From NCBI RefSeq assembly GCF_001425025.1, contig NZ_LMDE01000001.1:230751-294750 (forward strand): a stretch of DNA of 64,000 nucleotides, written 5' to 3'. A program made the translations under genes and the position numbers. This DNA is from Nocardioides sp. Root122. Lineage in GTDB: Bacteria; Actinomycetota; Actinomycetes; Propionibacteriales; Nocardioidaceae. Positions 43,384 through 51,858 of this stretch are shown here, one piece after another; position 1 is the stretch's first letter, and each line of letters opens with the position of its first letter. The notes under the pieces are model-generated. The model searched no databases. It had not been told where the DNA came from and saw only the letters and a program-made list of their open reading frames with translations.

Positions 43384-43683
43384 TCAGTTCACGATCGCGA
43401 CGTTCTCGACCTCGATCTCGCGCGCGTCCTCGCGGTAGGTCGCGAGCTTCTGCGTGACCTGATCGAGGGCGTCGGTCAGCTGCTTCACGCCGTCGCGCAG
43501 CTTCTGCTGGTGCTCGAGGTGCGCCGCGTGGGACTCGCTGGACTCCTCCCAGCTGGGCGTGAGGCGCTCGACCTCCTCGAGCAGCTCGTCGATCTGCTGG
43601 GTGATGGCGGTGGTCGCGTCGGCCAGGGCCGTCTCCATCGAGGAGAGGGAGCCCTGGTGCACGACCAGCCCGCGCTCGCTCAC
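43384..43683 (-). CDS. WXG100-like small helical protein
   Basis: 99 residues, almost all helical, with a tryptophan turn at residue 45 (TPSWEESSESHAAHLEHQQKL, in parts) between two helices, the hairpin layout of WXG100 proteins though the third motif residue is Glu instead of Gly. GTG 43683 overlaps the stop of the upstream 106-residue gene (GTGA). The two probably form a heterodimer. Confidence 0.7.
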   Translation of the reverse strand: MSERGLVVHQGSLSSMETALADATTAITQQIDELLEEVERLTPSWEESSESHAAHLEHQQKLRDGVKQLTDALDQVTQKLATYREDAREIEVENVAIVN

Positions 43684-44000
43684 CGCGGACCACCGCCGAG
43701 GCGGTCGGCGAGCTGGCCGGCCCGCTCGGCCTGGGCGACGTCGTTGGTGGCGTGCTCCTGGGCGACGTACATCAGGTTCTGGGAGTAGCCCTCGAGGATC
43801 GGGCCGAGGGTCACCGCGACGTTGAACCACTCGTTGATCGCCTCGCCGAACCCGGCGGCGGCCTGCCCCTTGAAGCCCGCACCGGCCTCGCTCTCGATGG
43901 TGGCGCCGAGGTCGCGCAGCACCTGCTGCAGCGGCTCGACGGCATCCGCCGCTGCCTGGGCGGCTGCCTGCATCTCGGCATAGACGAGTCCGACGGCCAC
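43680..44000 (-). CDS. WXG100-like protein with FxG turn
   Basis: 106 residues with two helices around a turn FKG (43-45) in place of WxG (GAGFKGQAAAGFGEAINEWF). Size and layout fit ESAT-6/WXG100 partners of type VII secretion. Divergent from the toxin operon, with a 120-nt gap that must hold both promoters. Confidence 0.72.
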   Translation of the reverse strand: MAVGLVYAEMQAAAQAAADAVEPLQQVLRDLGATIESEAGAGFKGQAAAGFGEAINEWFNVAVTLGPILEGYSQNLMYVAQEHATNDVAQAERAGQLADRLGGGPR

Positions 44001-44120
44001 GGCCGCCCCCTTCCAGATCGGGTGTCGCGTGACCCATACCCCGCGCGGGCGGGTTCACACCCCCCACGATGCCCGAGTTCAGCCGGTTTGAGCGCGCCCG
44101 TCAGGGGGAACCCCACAGCC

Positions 44121-44444
44121 ATGCCGTCCTACGACTACGAAGTCGACCTCGAGAGCATGGGCAAGGCCGCCCAGGGGCTCAACGACACCGTGAAGCTCTT
44201 CAAGGACAAGGACGTCGAGGACCTGGTGCCCGGCAAGGGCGACGTCGGCAGCGACGTGGTCTGGGACGCGCTCGACGAGTTCAAGAACCGCTGGGAGGAG
44301 GGCGTCAACAACCTCTGCCAGGACGTGGAGGAGATGGCCGGACGTCTCGGCAAGATCGCGATGAACTACTTCGAGACCGACAAGGCCGGCTACGACGCGC
44401 TCTCCGGCCTCAAGGGCACGATCGCGGCGATCAAGGTGATGTGA
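44121..44444 (+). CDS. WXG100-like partner of the toxin
   Basis: 107 residues, helical hairpin type, with the turn region near VGSDVVWDALDEFKNRWEEG. It is followed 1 nt later by the toxin gene, the place where small export partners or chaperones of type VII substrates are found. AGGGGGA lies upstream of ATG 44121. Confidence 0.75.
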   Translation: MPSYDYEVDLESMGKAAQGLNDTVKLFKDKDVEDLVPGKGDVGSDVVWDALDEFKNRWEEGVNNLCQDVEEMAGRLGKIAMNYFETDKAGYDALSGLKGTIAAIKVM

Positions 44445-44445
44445 G

Positions 44446-46077
44446 ATGCCCGACTTCGAGATCGAGGGCAACCCCGCCAACATCCGCTCCAAGGCGCTCA
44501 CCATGGAGCAGAAGGGCCAGCTCTTCTACGACACCGGCGACGCCCTCGGCAAGATCGACGTCTCGGGCTGGACCGGCCGCGCGGCCGACGAGTTCCGCGA
44601 GGCCCACGACCTCGAGCCCGAGCGCTGGGTCAAGGCGGGCAACGGCTTCAAGAAGGCGGCCGCGGGGCTGACGACGTACGCCGGCCAGCTCGAGGACGCG
44701 CAGTCCCGGGCCGAGTGGGCGCGCAAGGAGTACGAGCGCGGCCAGCGCGAGTCGGCCAGCGCACGCACCCAGTACGACACCTACATGGGCAAGATGCGGG
44801 CCTACTGGAGCAGCGGCGGCACCGACCAGGCCGAGCCCTTCCACGACTGGGGCGACCCGATCCAGCAGGCCGCGCTCAGCGAGCTGGCGGCCGCGCGGGC
44901 CGACCTCGACAACGCCGCCCACGTCTGCGCCGGTGAGGTGAAGGCCGGCTGCGCGGACGCCCCGGAGGAGCCGAGCTGGTGGGAGTCGGGCCTGAAGTTC
45001 GTCGGCGGCATCTTCGAGGGCGCGGGAGAGGCGGTCTGGGACCTGCTGACGATGGTGCCGTTCAGCCCGGTCAACCTCGTCATCGACTCCTACAAGCTCG
45101 CCACGGGCGACCTCACGCCCGAGGAGCTGATGAAGAAGTACGAGCTGTCGGCGGAGAGCGCGTGGGACATGGCGCAGGGCATCTACACCGGCCTGACGAC
45201 CGACCCCGTCGGCTTCGGCAAGGAGCTCGGCAAGTCGCTCCTCGACTGGGACACCTGGGCCGACGACCCGGCCCGCGCGATCGGCCACCTGGTGCCCGAC
45301 GCAGTCGTCGCCGTCGCCACCGCAGGCAGCGGAGCGCTCGCCACCCGCGGCGCCAAGGGCGGCGCGGACCTGCTCGACGGCCTCAGCGACCTGTCCAGGC
45401 TGGACAACCTCGCCGACCTCAACAAGCTCGACAACCTGTCGGACCTCAACAAGCTGGACAACCTGTCCGACCTCAACAAGCTCGACAACCTCGCCGACCT
45501 CAACAGGTACGACAACATCGACGCGGCTCCTCAGGGCACGTGGCGCCACTTGGACGACCCCGGGCTCGACTCCTGGCTCGACGACGTCAGCGCCCAGCAC
45601 CCCGAGCTCGACCGCGACGGCATCCGCGGCATCTGGGACTACACGACCGACAACGGCTACGACACGATGAACAACGCGATGCGCGGCGACGGCCCGATCG
45701 ACCCGTCGGTCCAGAACCGCATCGACGCCACCAACCACGGTCTCGACCAGCTGCCGAAGTACGACGGCACGACCTATCGCGGCACCAACCTCCCGGACTC
45801 CGTGGTCGACCGCATCGACAACGGCGGCAACCTCTCCGACGGTGCGTTCACCAGCAGCTCGACCAATCCCAACGTCGCCGAGGGCTTCATGAACCTCGGT
45901 AAGGACAACCCGACGCGGATCACCATCGAGGGACACTCGGGCAGCAACGTCGGCCCCTTCTCCGCCGCGAGGTCGGAGGCTGAGATCCTGTTCCGTGGCG
46001 GCACCGAGTTCGAGGTGCTGAGCAACACGGTGGGGCCGGACGGCATCCGCCAGCTCGTGGTGAGGGAGATCCCGTGA
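44446..46077 (+). CDS. Type VII-secreted toxin with ADP-ribosyltransferase domain
   Basis: 543 residues. The N-terminus is a WXG100-like export domain with WTG at 42-44, a coiled coil to about 160 and a middle linker with hydrophobic helices (about 185-300). A four-fold 9-residue repeat LDNL[AS]DLN[KR] (319-354) precedes the C-terminal toxin domain. That domain has the R-S-E signature of mono-ADP-ribosyltransferases: Arg445 in TTYRGTNLP, the STS-like strand AFTSSST (467-473) and the ExE motif Glu511-Ala-Glu513 in SEAEILFRGG. It should move ADP-ribose from NAD to a target protein in a neighbouring cell. No own-signal peptide, as expected for ESX substrates. An ADP-ribosylglycohydrolase three genes on is the likely antidote. 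Confidence 0.87.
   Translation: MPDFEIEGNPANIRSKALTMEQKGQLFYDTGDALGKIDVSGWTGRAADEFREAHDLEPERWVKAGNGFKKAAAGLTTYAGQLEDAQSRAEWARKEYERGQRESASARTQYDTYMGKMRAYWSSGGTDQAEPFHDWGDPIQQAALSELAAARADLDNAAHVCAGEVKAGCADAPEEPSWWESGLKFVGGIFEGAGEAVWDLLTMVPFSPVNLVIDSYKLATGDLTPEELMKKYELSAESAWDMAQGIYTGLTTDPVGFGKELGKSLLDWDTWADDPARAIGHLVPDAVVAVATAGSGALATRGAKGGADLLDGLSDLSRLDNLADLNKLDNLSDLNKLDNLSDLNKLDNLADLNRYDNIDAAPQGTWRHLDDPGLDSWLDDVSAQHPELDRDGIRGIWDYTTDNGYDTMNNAMRGDGPIDPSVQNRIDATNHGLDQLPKYDGTTYRGTNLPDSVVDRIDNGGNLSDGAFTSSSTNPNVAEGFMNLGKDNPTRITIEGHSGSNVGPFSAARSEAEILFRGGTEFEVLSNTVGPDGIRQLVVREIP
45400..45507 (+). repeat. Four 27-bp tandem repeats inside the toxin gene
   Basis: Four in-frame 27-bp units encode LDNLADLNK, LDNLSDLNK (twice) and LDNLADLNR. 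They form an amphipathic hinge between the export part and the toxin domain; repeat-number change would shift domain spacing without a frameshift. Confidence 0.85.
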
Positions 46078-46526
46078 GTGGTCGCGACGACCTGGACAAG
46101 ATGACCCCCGCGGAGATCGCCGACTGGGCGGCCCGCGACTGGGCGGCCGCGCGCGAGGCGCACAAGGACGATCCACTGCCCGAGTTCAGCAGGGTCAAGC
46201 GGGACGACCACCCCCACTGGAACGTCACCTCCTACGAGTTCCACACCCGCCCCGGCGAGCGGGTGCTGGTCGGCAAGGGCGAGGAGCCGCAGGTGGAGGG
46301 CACGCTCGGTGGCGTACGCCGGGCACGCGGGCAGGACGAGCTGGTCGTCGACCTGGCCGGCGAGGTGTGGGCCTGCACGCGCGCCGACGGCACCGACTGG
46401 GCGCCGAAGGACAATGGCCGGGTGCGGGTGGAGACGCTGACGGTGGCGGTGCTCGCGCGCCGCGTGGACGGACCGCCCGATCCCCAGGAGTGGACCCTGC
46501 AGACCAACATGGAGGGACAGCCGTGA
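46074..46526 (+). CDS. Hypothetical protein in the toxin operon
   Basis: 150 residues, no recognised domain. Helical N-terminus (MTPAEIADWAARDWAAAREA), then a beta-rich part with VTSYEFHTRPGERVLVGKG and VDLAGEVWACTRADG. GTG 46074 overlaps the toxin stop (GTGA). The place directly after a toxin gene is usual for an immunity protein, so it is one of the immunity candidates. Confidence 0.75.
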   Translation: MSGRDDLDKMTPAEIADWAARDWAAAREAHKDDPLPEFSRVKRDDHPHWNVTSYEFHTRPGERVLVGKGEEPQVEGTLGGVRRARGQDELVVDLAGEVWACTRADGTDWAPKDNGRVRVETLTVAVLARRVDGPPDPQEWTLQTNMEGQP

Positions 46527-47026
46527 CCCAGACCCCCGACCTGGAGACGCTGCTCTCGACGCTGGAGCAGCTCCCGCCCCACGAGGGTCTGGTGTTCCGT
46601 GGCTGCGAGGCCCGCAGCCATGAGCGCTGGCCAGGCCGCGCCCACGTCAGCGACCGGCTGCTGTCGGGCTCGCGCGACCCGCGCGTCGCGACCGACAACT
46701 TCACCACCGAGGCGGTCTACGCCATCCTCAGCCGCACCGGTCGCTCGATCGAGCAGTTCTCCGCGGCCCGCGAGGAGCGCGAGGTCGTCTTCCTCCCGGG
46801 CACCGTGTTCACCCTCGTCACCCGGGTCCGGGTCAAGGACCTCGGCGTGACGATCGTCGAGGAGTTCGACCCCGGTGACCCGTCGACGGTGGAGCCCGGC
46901 GTCGAGCCGGAGGCTGTCGACTTCGCCGCCCTCCAGGAGGAGATCGGCCGCGCGATCCTCGAGGCCGCACTGCGCGAGCCCGTCCCGGCGCCCAAGGCGG
47001 GCAAGTTCGCGGGCGACATCGCGTGA
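46523..47026 (+). CDS. Second ADP-ribosyltransferase-like protein
   Basis: 167 residues. The order again fits the R-S-E class: Arg26 in LVFRGCE, a Ser-Gly-Ser strand (48-50) in LLSGSRDPRVATDNF, and Glu85-Arg-Glu87 followed by VVFLPGTVFTLV, the strand pattern of the ART fold after ExE. There is no WxG or export domain. It may be an orphan toxin domain from an older recombination, an enzyme that stays in the cell, or a decoy. GTG 46523 overlaps the preceding stop and its own stop overlaps the glycohydrolase start. Confidence 0.65.
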   Translation: MTQTPDLETLLSTLEQLPPHEGLVFRGCEARSHERWPGRAHVSDRLLSGSRDPRVATDNFTTEAVYAILSRTGRSIEQFSAAREEREVVFLPGTVFTLVTRVRVKDLGVTIVEEFDPGDPSTVEPGVEPEAVDFAALQEEIGRAILEAALREPVPAPKAGKFAGDIA

Positions 47027-48018
47027 CCGGTCCGGACGCGTCGGCGCCGGACCTGTCCGACCGGGTCGAGGGCGTCCTCCTCGGCGCCGCGTGCGGCGAC
47101 GCTCTCGGCGTGCCCTACGAGTTCGGCTCGGCGCCCCTGGGCCCGGGCGAGGTGCCCCGCATGATCGGCGGCGGGCTCGGGCCCTACGCGCCCGGCGAGT
47201 GGAGCGACGACACCCAGATGGCCGTGGTGGTCGCGCAGGTGGCGGCCGACCACGGGTTGCGCGACGAGGCGGCGCTCGACCGTGTCGTCGAGGGCTGGGT
47301 CGGCTGGCTGCGCGAGGGTGCCACCGACGTCGGCAACCAGACGCGGTCGGTGCTCACCGGTCTGGTTGCCGGCACGGCCACCCGGCCGGCGGAGGAGGCC
47401 CGGCTGGCGTCGTACGCCCTGCACGCGCAGACCGGTCACACCGCCGGCAACGGCTCCCTCATGCGCACGGCCCCAGTCGCGCTCGCCTTCCTCGACGATC
47501 CCGTCGCACTCGCCGCGCAGGCTCGCGCGATCTCCGGCCTCACCCACGCCGACCCGCTGGCCGGGGACGCGTGCGTGCTCTGGTGCCTCGCGATCCGCCA
47601 CGCCGTGCTCAGCGGCGAGGTGCCCGACCTCGGCGACCTCGTCGCCGAGATCCCGACGGAGCGCCGCGACCAGTGGGCCGGCTGGATCGCCGACGCCGAG
47701 CGTGGTGAGCCCGCGGACTTCTCGCCCAACGGGTTCGTCGTCACGGCGCTGCAGGCCGCCTGGTCGGCCGTACGTCACCCGGTGGGGGTGGGGTCCCCAT
47801 CAGTCGGCTCGCTGGTGGCGGCGGTGCACGCAGGCAACGACACCGACACGGTCGCGGCCATCGCCGGCGCCCTGCTCGGTGCCGCCCACGGTGCGTCGTC
47901 ACTGCCCGAGGAGTGGCTCGCCCTGGTGCACGGCTGGCCCGGCCTCCGCGCCGACGACCTGCGCGTCCTGGCCGGTCGGGTCACCGCTCCCGTCAAGGGG
48001 ACGTCCACCCATGGGTGA
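47023..48018 (+). CDS. ADP-ribosylglycohydrolase (DraG family), probable immunity protein
   Basis: 331 residues of the ADP-ribosyl-hydrolase family: GAACGDALGVPYE (21-33), the metal motif SDDTQ (61-65), HTAGNGSLMR (139-148) and the second metal motif GNDTDT (271-276). All magnesium-binding residues are present, so it should be active and cut ADP-ribose from modified proteins. In the operon of an ART toxin it would reverse self-intoxication, as the Tri1 hydrolase does for Tre1 of a type VI system. Confidence 0.92.
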   Translation: MTGPDASAPDLSDRVEGVLLGAACGDALGVPYEFGSAPLGPGEVPRMIGGGLGPYAPGEWSDDTQMAVVVAQVAADHGLRDEAALDRVVEGWVGWLREGATDVGNQTRSVLTGLVAGTATRPAEEARLASYALHAQTGHTAGNGSLMRTAPVALAFLDDPVALAAQARAISGLTHADPLAGDACVLWCLAIRHAVLSGEVPDLGDLVAEIPTERRDQWAGWIADAERGEPADFSPNGFVVTALQAAWSAVRHPVGVGSPSVGSLVAAVHAGNDTDTVAAIAGALLGAAHGASSLPEEWLALVHGWPGLRADDLRVLAGRVTAPVKGTSTHG

Positions 48019-48373
48019 GGTGAGGTCGAGCGGCCACTACGCCGTCATCGACGGGAAGGAGGTGAAGGTCGTCTCCGGCCGGGAGCATGTCTGGGTGTCG
48101 GACGAGCACGGGCGCAAGATCCGTGTCGAGATGTCCGACATCGACGACCTCCTCAGCGTCAGCACCCTCGCCACGTGGCGCGGCGCGGAGATCGCCGTCT
48201 CCACGGTCGCCGGCGACGAGTGCGGCTTCTACACCAACAGCAGCGACCTCGCCGAGGCCGAGGGCCTGCACGGGGACACCTACAACGGGTGGACGGGTGT
48301 CGCCCGGCTCGACGAGCTCAGCGGCGTACGCGAGCGCTCGACGTCGATCCATCCCGACCGGCGTCAGTCGTGA
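48011..48373 (+). CDS. Hypothetical protein, last gene of the toxin operon
   Basis: 120 residues, beta-rich and acidic (YAVIDGKEVKVVSGREHVWV, VEMSDIDDLLSVSTLATWRG). Not recognised. The ATG overlaps the glycohydrolase gene by 8 nt. Its size and charge fit a second immunity or an accessory protein. Confidence 0.7.
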   Translation: MGEVRSSGHYAVIDGKEVKVVSGREHVWVSDEHGRKIRVEMSDIDDLLSVSTLATWRGAEIAVSTVAGDECGFYTNSSDLAEAEGLHGDTYNGWTGVARLDELSGVRERSTSIHPDRRQS

Positions 48374-48393
48374 CGAGCGGTGCGGCCTGACCC

Positions 48394-50991
48394 TCAAGCC
48401 CTGCGGACCGCCTGCACCGTCCCGCCACGTGAGAGCTCGACCGTCATCAGCACCCGCTTCCTGCCGGGCCGCTTCGCGCAGTAGGTGAACTCGGTGCCGA
48501 GGCGCTGCCACGGCTGGCCGACCCGGCGCATCAGTGCCCTCGTCGTGAGGCCGCGGTCGGCGGCCCTGGTGAAGGCCCGCACGGGCATCCGCAGTCCCGG
48601 GTTGCGGCAGGAGTCGGGCGCGACGCCCCACGCCCGCTCCCACGTCTGGAGGTAGGCCTCCGCGCCACGGGACAGGTCGGCGGCGAGTGCCGGACCCTCG
48701 GCGCCCGCCACGTGCTCGGCGTCCTCGACCCAGTCGGCGTACATCCCGTAGTGGGAGACGCCGTCGGTGTTGATGTCGAAGACGCGCTCGCCGCTGCGCT
48801 GCCGGTCGACCGTGACCCCGCCGAGCCCCGTGAAGGGGTACGTCACCGGGTTGCTCGCGCCGGCACCGCGCGGGTCGCCCTGCGCGCCGAAGCCGTTCAT
48901 GTCGGAGCCGAACCCGAAGCCGAAGTAGAACCGCGGGTCGGTCCACGCCAGGTGCTGGCGCCACTTGTCCACGAACCCCGCGGAGTCACCGGCGTACGGC
49001 GCCACGAACCCGCCGAGCCGGTAGATCCGCGGGTAGGCGTCCGGCGTCGACCACGAGTGCGACGACACGACGCCGACGGGTCGCCCGGCAGCGTGCTGCT
49101 GCTCGAGGTAGTCGAGGGCGGCGTTGCGACCGGCGACGCTCATGTGGTCGGGGTCGAAGAGGATCCTCTGGTCGATCATCGCCGACAGAAGCTTCTGCCC
49201 GAGCGGGCTGAGGCCGAGCTGGTTGCAGTGCGGACCGGCCGGGTAGACCGGCGCCGGCTGGACCCCGACGTCGCCGAAGAGCTTCCAGATCGCGCCGAAG
49301 ATCGCGTCCTGCTGCGCCTTCTCGATGGGAGGCGTCGCCTGCGCCCCTCCGCCGAGGTCGCCGAGGTTGGGCGACTGCAGCTTGTCCTCCATCCCGGGCG
49401 GGTTGCTCGCGGGGCACTGCTGCATCCGCAGGAAGGAGCCGGTGCTCAGGAAGTTGGCGCTGTTGGTCAGCGGGCCGATGGTGCCGGAGTCGCCGGCGAC
49501 CCCGGTGAACGCGTTGTCGAACTTGTTGGTCAGCTCCATCTGGCTGACGCCGAGCTTCTTCATCTCGGCGAGCTCGGCGAGCATCTGCTCCTCGGTGCAG
49601 GTCGGCCGACCGAGCTGGACGTTGCAGCCCAGCGGGACGGAGGTCTCCATCCCCATCACCACCGCGAGCTTGCCCTCGTTGATGACCTTCCGCGCCTCGA
49701 ACGGGTCGGTGACGATGCGGTACCAGCCGCGGCCGGGGCCGCCGTACTGCGCGTCGACGTAGTCCTGCATCGCGCGCATGTCCCTGGCTTGGAGCCGGAC
49801 GGCGTCGCGGTCGTCGCACGAGTTCTTCTTCAGCGGGTAGACCGCGCAGAGGACGTGGTTCTCGGTGAGCAGGCTCGTGTGGATCCGCAGGCCGGCGCGC
49901 CACGAGCGCTCGAGCCACTTGTAGTAGACCTGCTGGTGCGTCAGCGAGTGCGGGTTGGGCCAGTAGGAGAACGTCGGCCAGCCGATGGGGTCGTGCCCGG
50001 TGCCGGGTGTGTTGCCGGCGAGCACGTCCTCGAGCAGGGCGCCGCGGCCGTCGGCGAGCTGGTGGTCGGGGCAGTCGACGAGCGCGGCGGGAGCGCCGTA
50101 CCGGTGGAAGGGCGGGCTGCAGATCACGCGGCCGCCGAGGAACTCGTGGGTCTGGCCGTGCACGTGCGGGTCGACGTAGCCCCGCACCTCCTGGAAGGAC
50201 GTCGCGCCGCCGAACGGGCGTCCGCTGACGTCGGTCTCGACCTCGGGGAAGGCGGTGCACCCCTCGGTGCGGCGGAGCCTGAAGGACTCGGCGGTGCCGG
50301 TGGCGAACCCCGTCCCGGACGAGGTGGTCGTACGACGCAGGGCGCGGCCGTCGGCGAGGGCGAAGGTGAAGCGCCCGCGGCCCGCTCCGCGCACGGTCCA
50401 GTCGGCGTCCGGCGAGGGCGAGGCCGCCCACGTGGTGCCGCCGGGCGACGCGGCCAGGAAGGTGCGGTCGGCGGCGTAGAGGAGGTAGGAGCCGAGACCG
50501 GTTGCCTGGAAGGTGAGTGGCACACCGCCGAGCGAGTAGCAGCCGCCCGCCATGGCGTACCTGCTCTCCGGCACGACGCGCCGCGGGCTGCGCAGCGGCA
50601 CCCGGGTCAGGCGGGGCTCGGCGAGCGTGCGCTGGGCCGCGACGCGCGCGCGGCTCTCGGCGCGCTGCCGAGGCGTCGTCGGGTCGGGTGCGCTCGCGGC
50701 CTCGCCGCTGCGGCTGATCGCGTTCTTGGTGCTCGGGTCGTCGTGCACGTGACCGTGGCCATCGCCGAGGACCGTCTCGATGCCCGCAGCCCCGTTCGCA
50801 CCGGGGTGGGCGTGCGGTCGCTGCTCGGTCGCGACCTCGGCGCGCTGCCGGGCCTGGGCGTCGTAGGTCGATGACAGGGCGCCCGACGGCGCCGGGTCGT
50901 GGGCGGCGGTCAGCACCCCGGCCGTCACCACCCCGGCGGCGGTCAGCAGGGAGATCAGGACACGCTGGACGGGGTGGGGCGTCGGGCTCAC
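48394..50991 (-). CDS. Secreted metal-dependent hydrolase (membrane-dipeptidase/amidohydrolase type)
   Basis: 865 residues. Signal peptide at about 10-40 (RVLISLLTAAGVVTAGVLTAA in parts), a His-rich linker, a small beta domain (about 160-260), then a TIM-barrel hydrolase: HxH in YVDPHVHGQTHEF, a Glu in VVMGMETSVPLGC, DPDHMSVAGR and VVSSHSWSTPD, the order seen in renal-dipeptidase-like enzymes. Substrate unknown. GTG 50991 is supported by AAGGAG five to six nt upstream. Its 3' end faces the toxin operon. Confidence 0.78.
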   Translation of the reverse strand: MSPTPHPVQRVLISLLTAAGVVTAGVLTAAHDPAPSGALSSTYDAQARQRAEVATEQRPHAHPGANGAAGIETVLGDGHGHVHDDPSTKNAISRSGEAASAPDPTTPRQRAESRARVAAQRTLAEPRLTRVPLRSPRRVVPESRYAMAGGCYSLGGVPLTFQATGLGSYLLYAADRTFLAASPGGTTWAASPSPDADWTVRGAGRGRFTFALADGRALRRTTTSSGTGFATGTAESFRLRRTEGCTAFPEVETDVSGRPFGGATSFQEVRGYVDPHVHGQTHEFLGGRVICSPPFHRYGAPAALVDCPDHQLADGRGALLEDVLAGNTPGTGHDPIGWPTFSYWPNPHSLTHQQVYYKWLERSWRAGLRIHTSLLTENHVLCAVYPLKKNSCDDRDAVRLQARDMRAMQDYVDAQYGGPGRGWYRIVTDPFEARKVINEGKLAVVMGMETSVPLGCNVQLGRPTCTEEQMLAELAEMKKLGVSQMELTNKFDNAFTGVAGDSGTIGPLTNSANFLSTGSFLRMQQCPASNPPGMEDKLQSPNLGDLGGGAQATPPIEKAQQDAIFGAIWKLFGDVGVQPAPVYPAGPHCNQLGLSPLGQKLLSAMIDQRILFDPDHMSVAGRNAALDYLEQQHAAGRPVGVVSSHSWSTPDAYPRIYRLGGFVAPYAGDSAGFVDKWRQHLAWTDPRFYFGFGFGSDMNGFGAQGDPRGAGASNPVTYPFTGLGGVTVDRQRSGERVFDINTDGVSHYGMYADWVEDAEHVAGAEGPALAADLSRGAEAYLQTWERAWGVAPDSCRNPGLRMPVRAFTRAADRGLTTRALMRRVGQPWQRLGTEFTYCAKRPGRKRVLMTVELSRGGTVQAVRRA

Positions 50992-51047
50992 GGCGGCTCC
51001 TTGTCGGCTCCTCTTCGAAGGACCCAACGACGCGGTGCCCGCCGGGG

Positions 51048-51809
51048 CTACGTGGCGCGGCTGCCGCTGACCCTCCGGGTGAGCAGGGCGGCCGTGGCCG
51101 TGACCGCCCGCGCGATCGTGCGGGCGTCGGCGTCGGCGTCGCTCGGGAAGGTGACCGCGACGCCCGCCACGGGATGGCCGTTGTGGTCGAGGACGGCAGC
51201 AGCGACGCTCTGCAGGCCGGGCGTCACCTCGCCGTCCTCCGTCGCATGGCCACCCTGGCGTGTCTCGGTGAGGATCGTGCGCAGCGCGCTCAGCGACGTC
51301 GGCCCCTTGCCGTGCCGGTCGACGAAGGCGCCGCGGTCCGGGTAGAGGGCACGGACCTGGCTGGCCGGCAGGGCGGCCAGGATCGCCCGTCCGGAGGCGG
51401 TGAGGTGCGCCGGGAGGCGTACGCCGACGTCGGTGACGAGTGGCGGACGCCCCGGCGCGCGCTCCTCGATGACGTAGAGGACGTCGCGGCCGTGCAGGAC
51501 GGCGAGGTGCGCGCCGTGGCCGGTGCGGTCGACCAGCTCGGCGAGCGGGCGGCGGGCGAGGCGGGCCAGGGGCTCCTGTCGGGTGAACCCGCTGCCGACC
51601 TCGAACGCCGCCACGCCGAGGCCGTAGCGGTGCTCGTCGGGCAGGTGCACCACGAAGCCCTCGTCGATCATGGTGTTGAGCAGGTGGTAGGCCGTGCTCC
51701 GCGGCAGGTCGCAGGCCCGCAGGATCCGGTCGAGGGGGACCGGGTCGGCCTGCGTGGCCAGGAACCTCAGCACGCGCAGGGCGCGGGAGGCTGCGGGGAC
51801 CTGGCTCAC
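51048..51809 (-). CDS. IclR-family transcriptional regulator
   Basis: 253 residues: winged helix-turn-helix (SRALRVLRFLATQADPVPLD, LPRSTAYHLLNTMIDEGFVV) followed by the IclR effector domain (LAELVDRTGHGAHLAVLHGRDVLYVIEE in parts, LPAHLTASGRAILAALP). GTG 51809 removes a basic upstream frame. IclR-type regulators often control hut genes in actinobacteria; hutH and hutU lie 3.6 kb downstream on the other strand, so that link is possible, not shown. Confidence 0.92.
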   Translation of the reverse strand: MSQVPAASRALRVLRFLATQADPVPLDRILRACDLPRSTAYHLLNTMIDEGFVVHLPDEHRYGLGVAAFEVGSGFTRQEPLARLARRPLAELVDRTGHGAHLAVLHGRDVLYVIEERAPGRPPLVTDVGVRLPAHLTASGRAILAALPASQVRALYPDRGAFVDRHGKGPTSLSALRTILTETRQGGHATEDGEVTPGLQSVAAAVLDHNGHPVAGVAVTFPSDADADARTIARAVTATAALLTRRVSGSRAT

Positions 51810-51858
51810 GGGGCCGATCGTGGCACGTCGTGCGCCGGGGTGCCGCCGCCGCTCCGGG

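Noticed and set aside
43384..48373. Complete ESX secretion system
   Set aside because: No EccB, EccC, EccD or mycosin gene here; only substrates, partners and immunity, so the secretion machine must be elsewhere.
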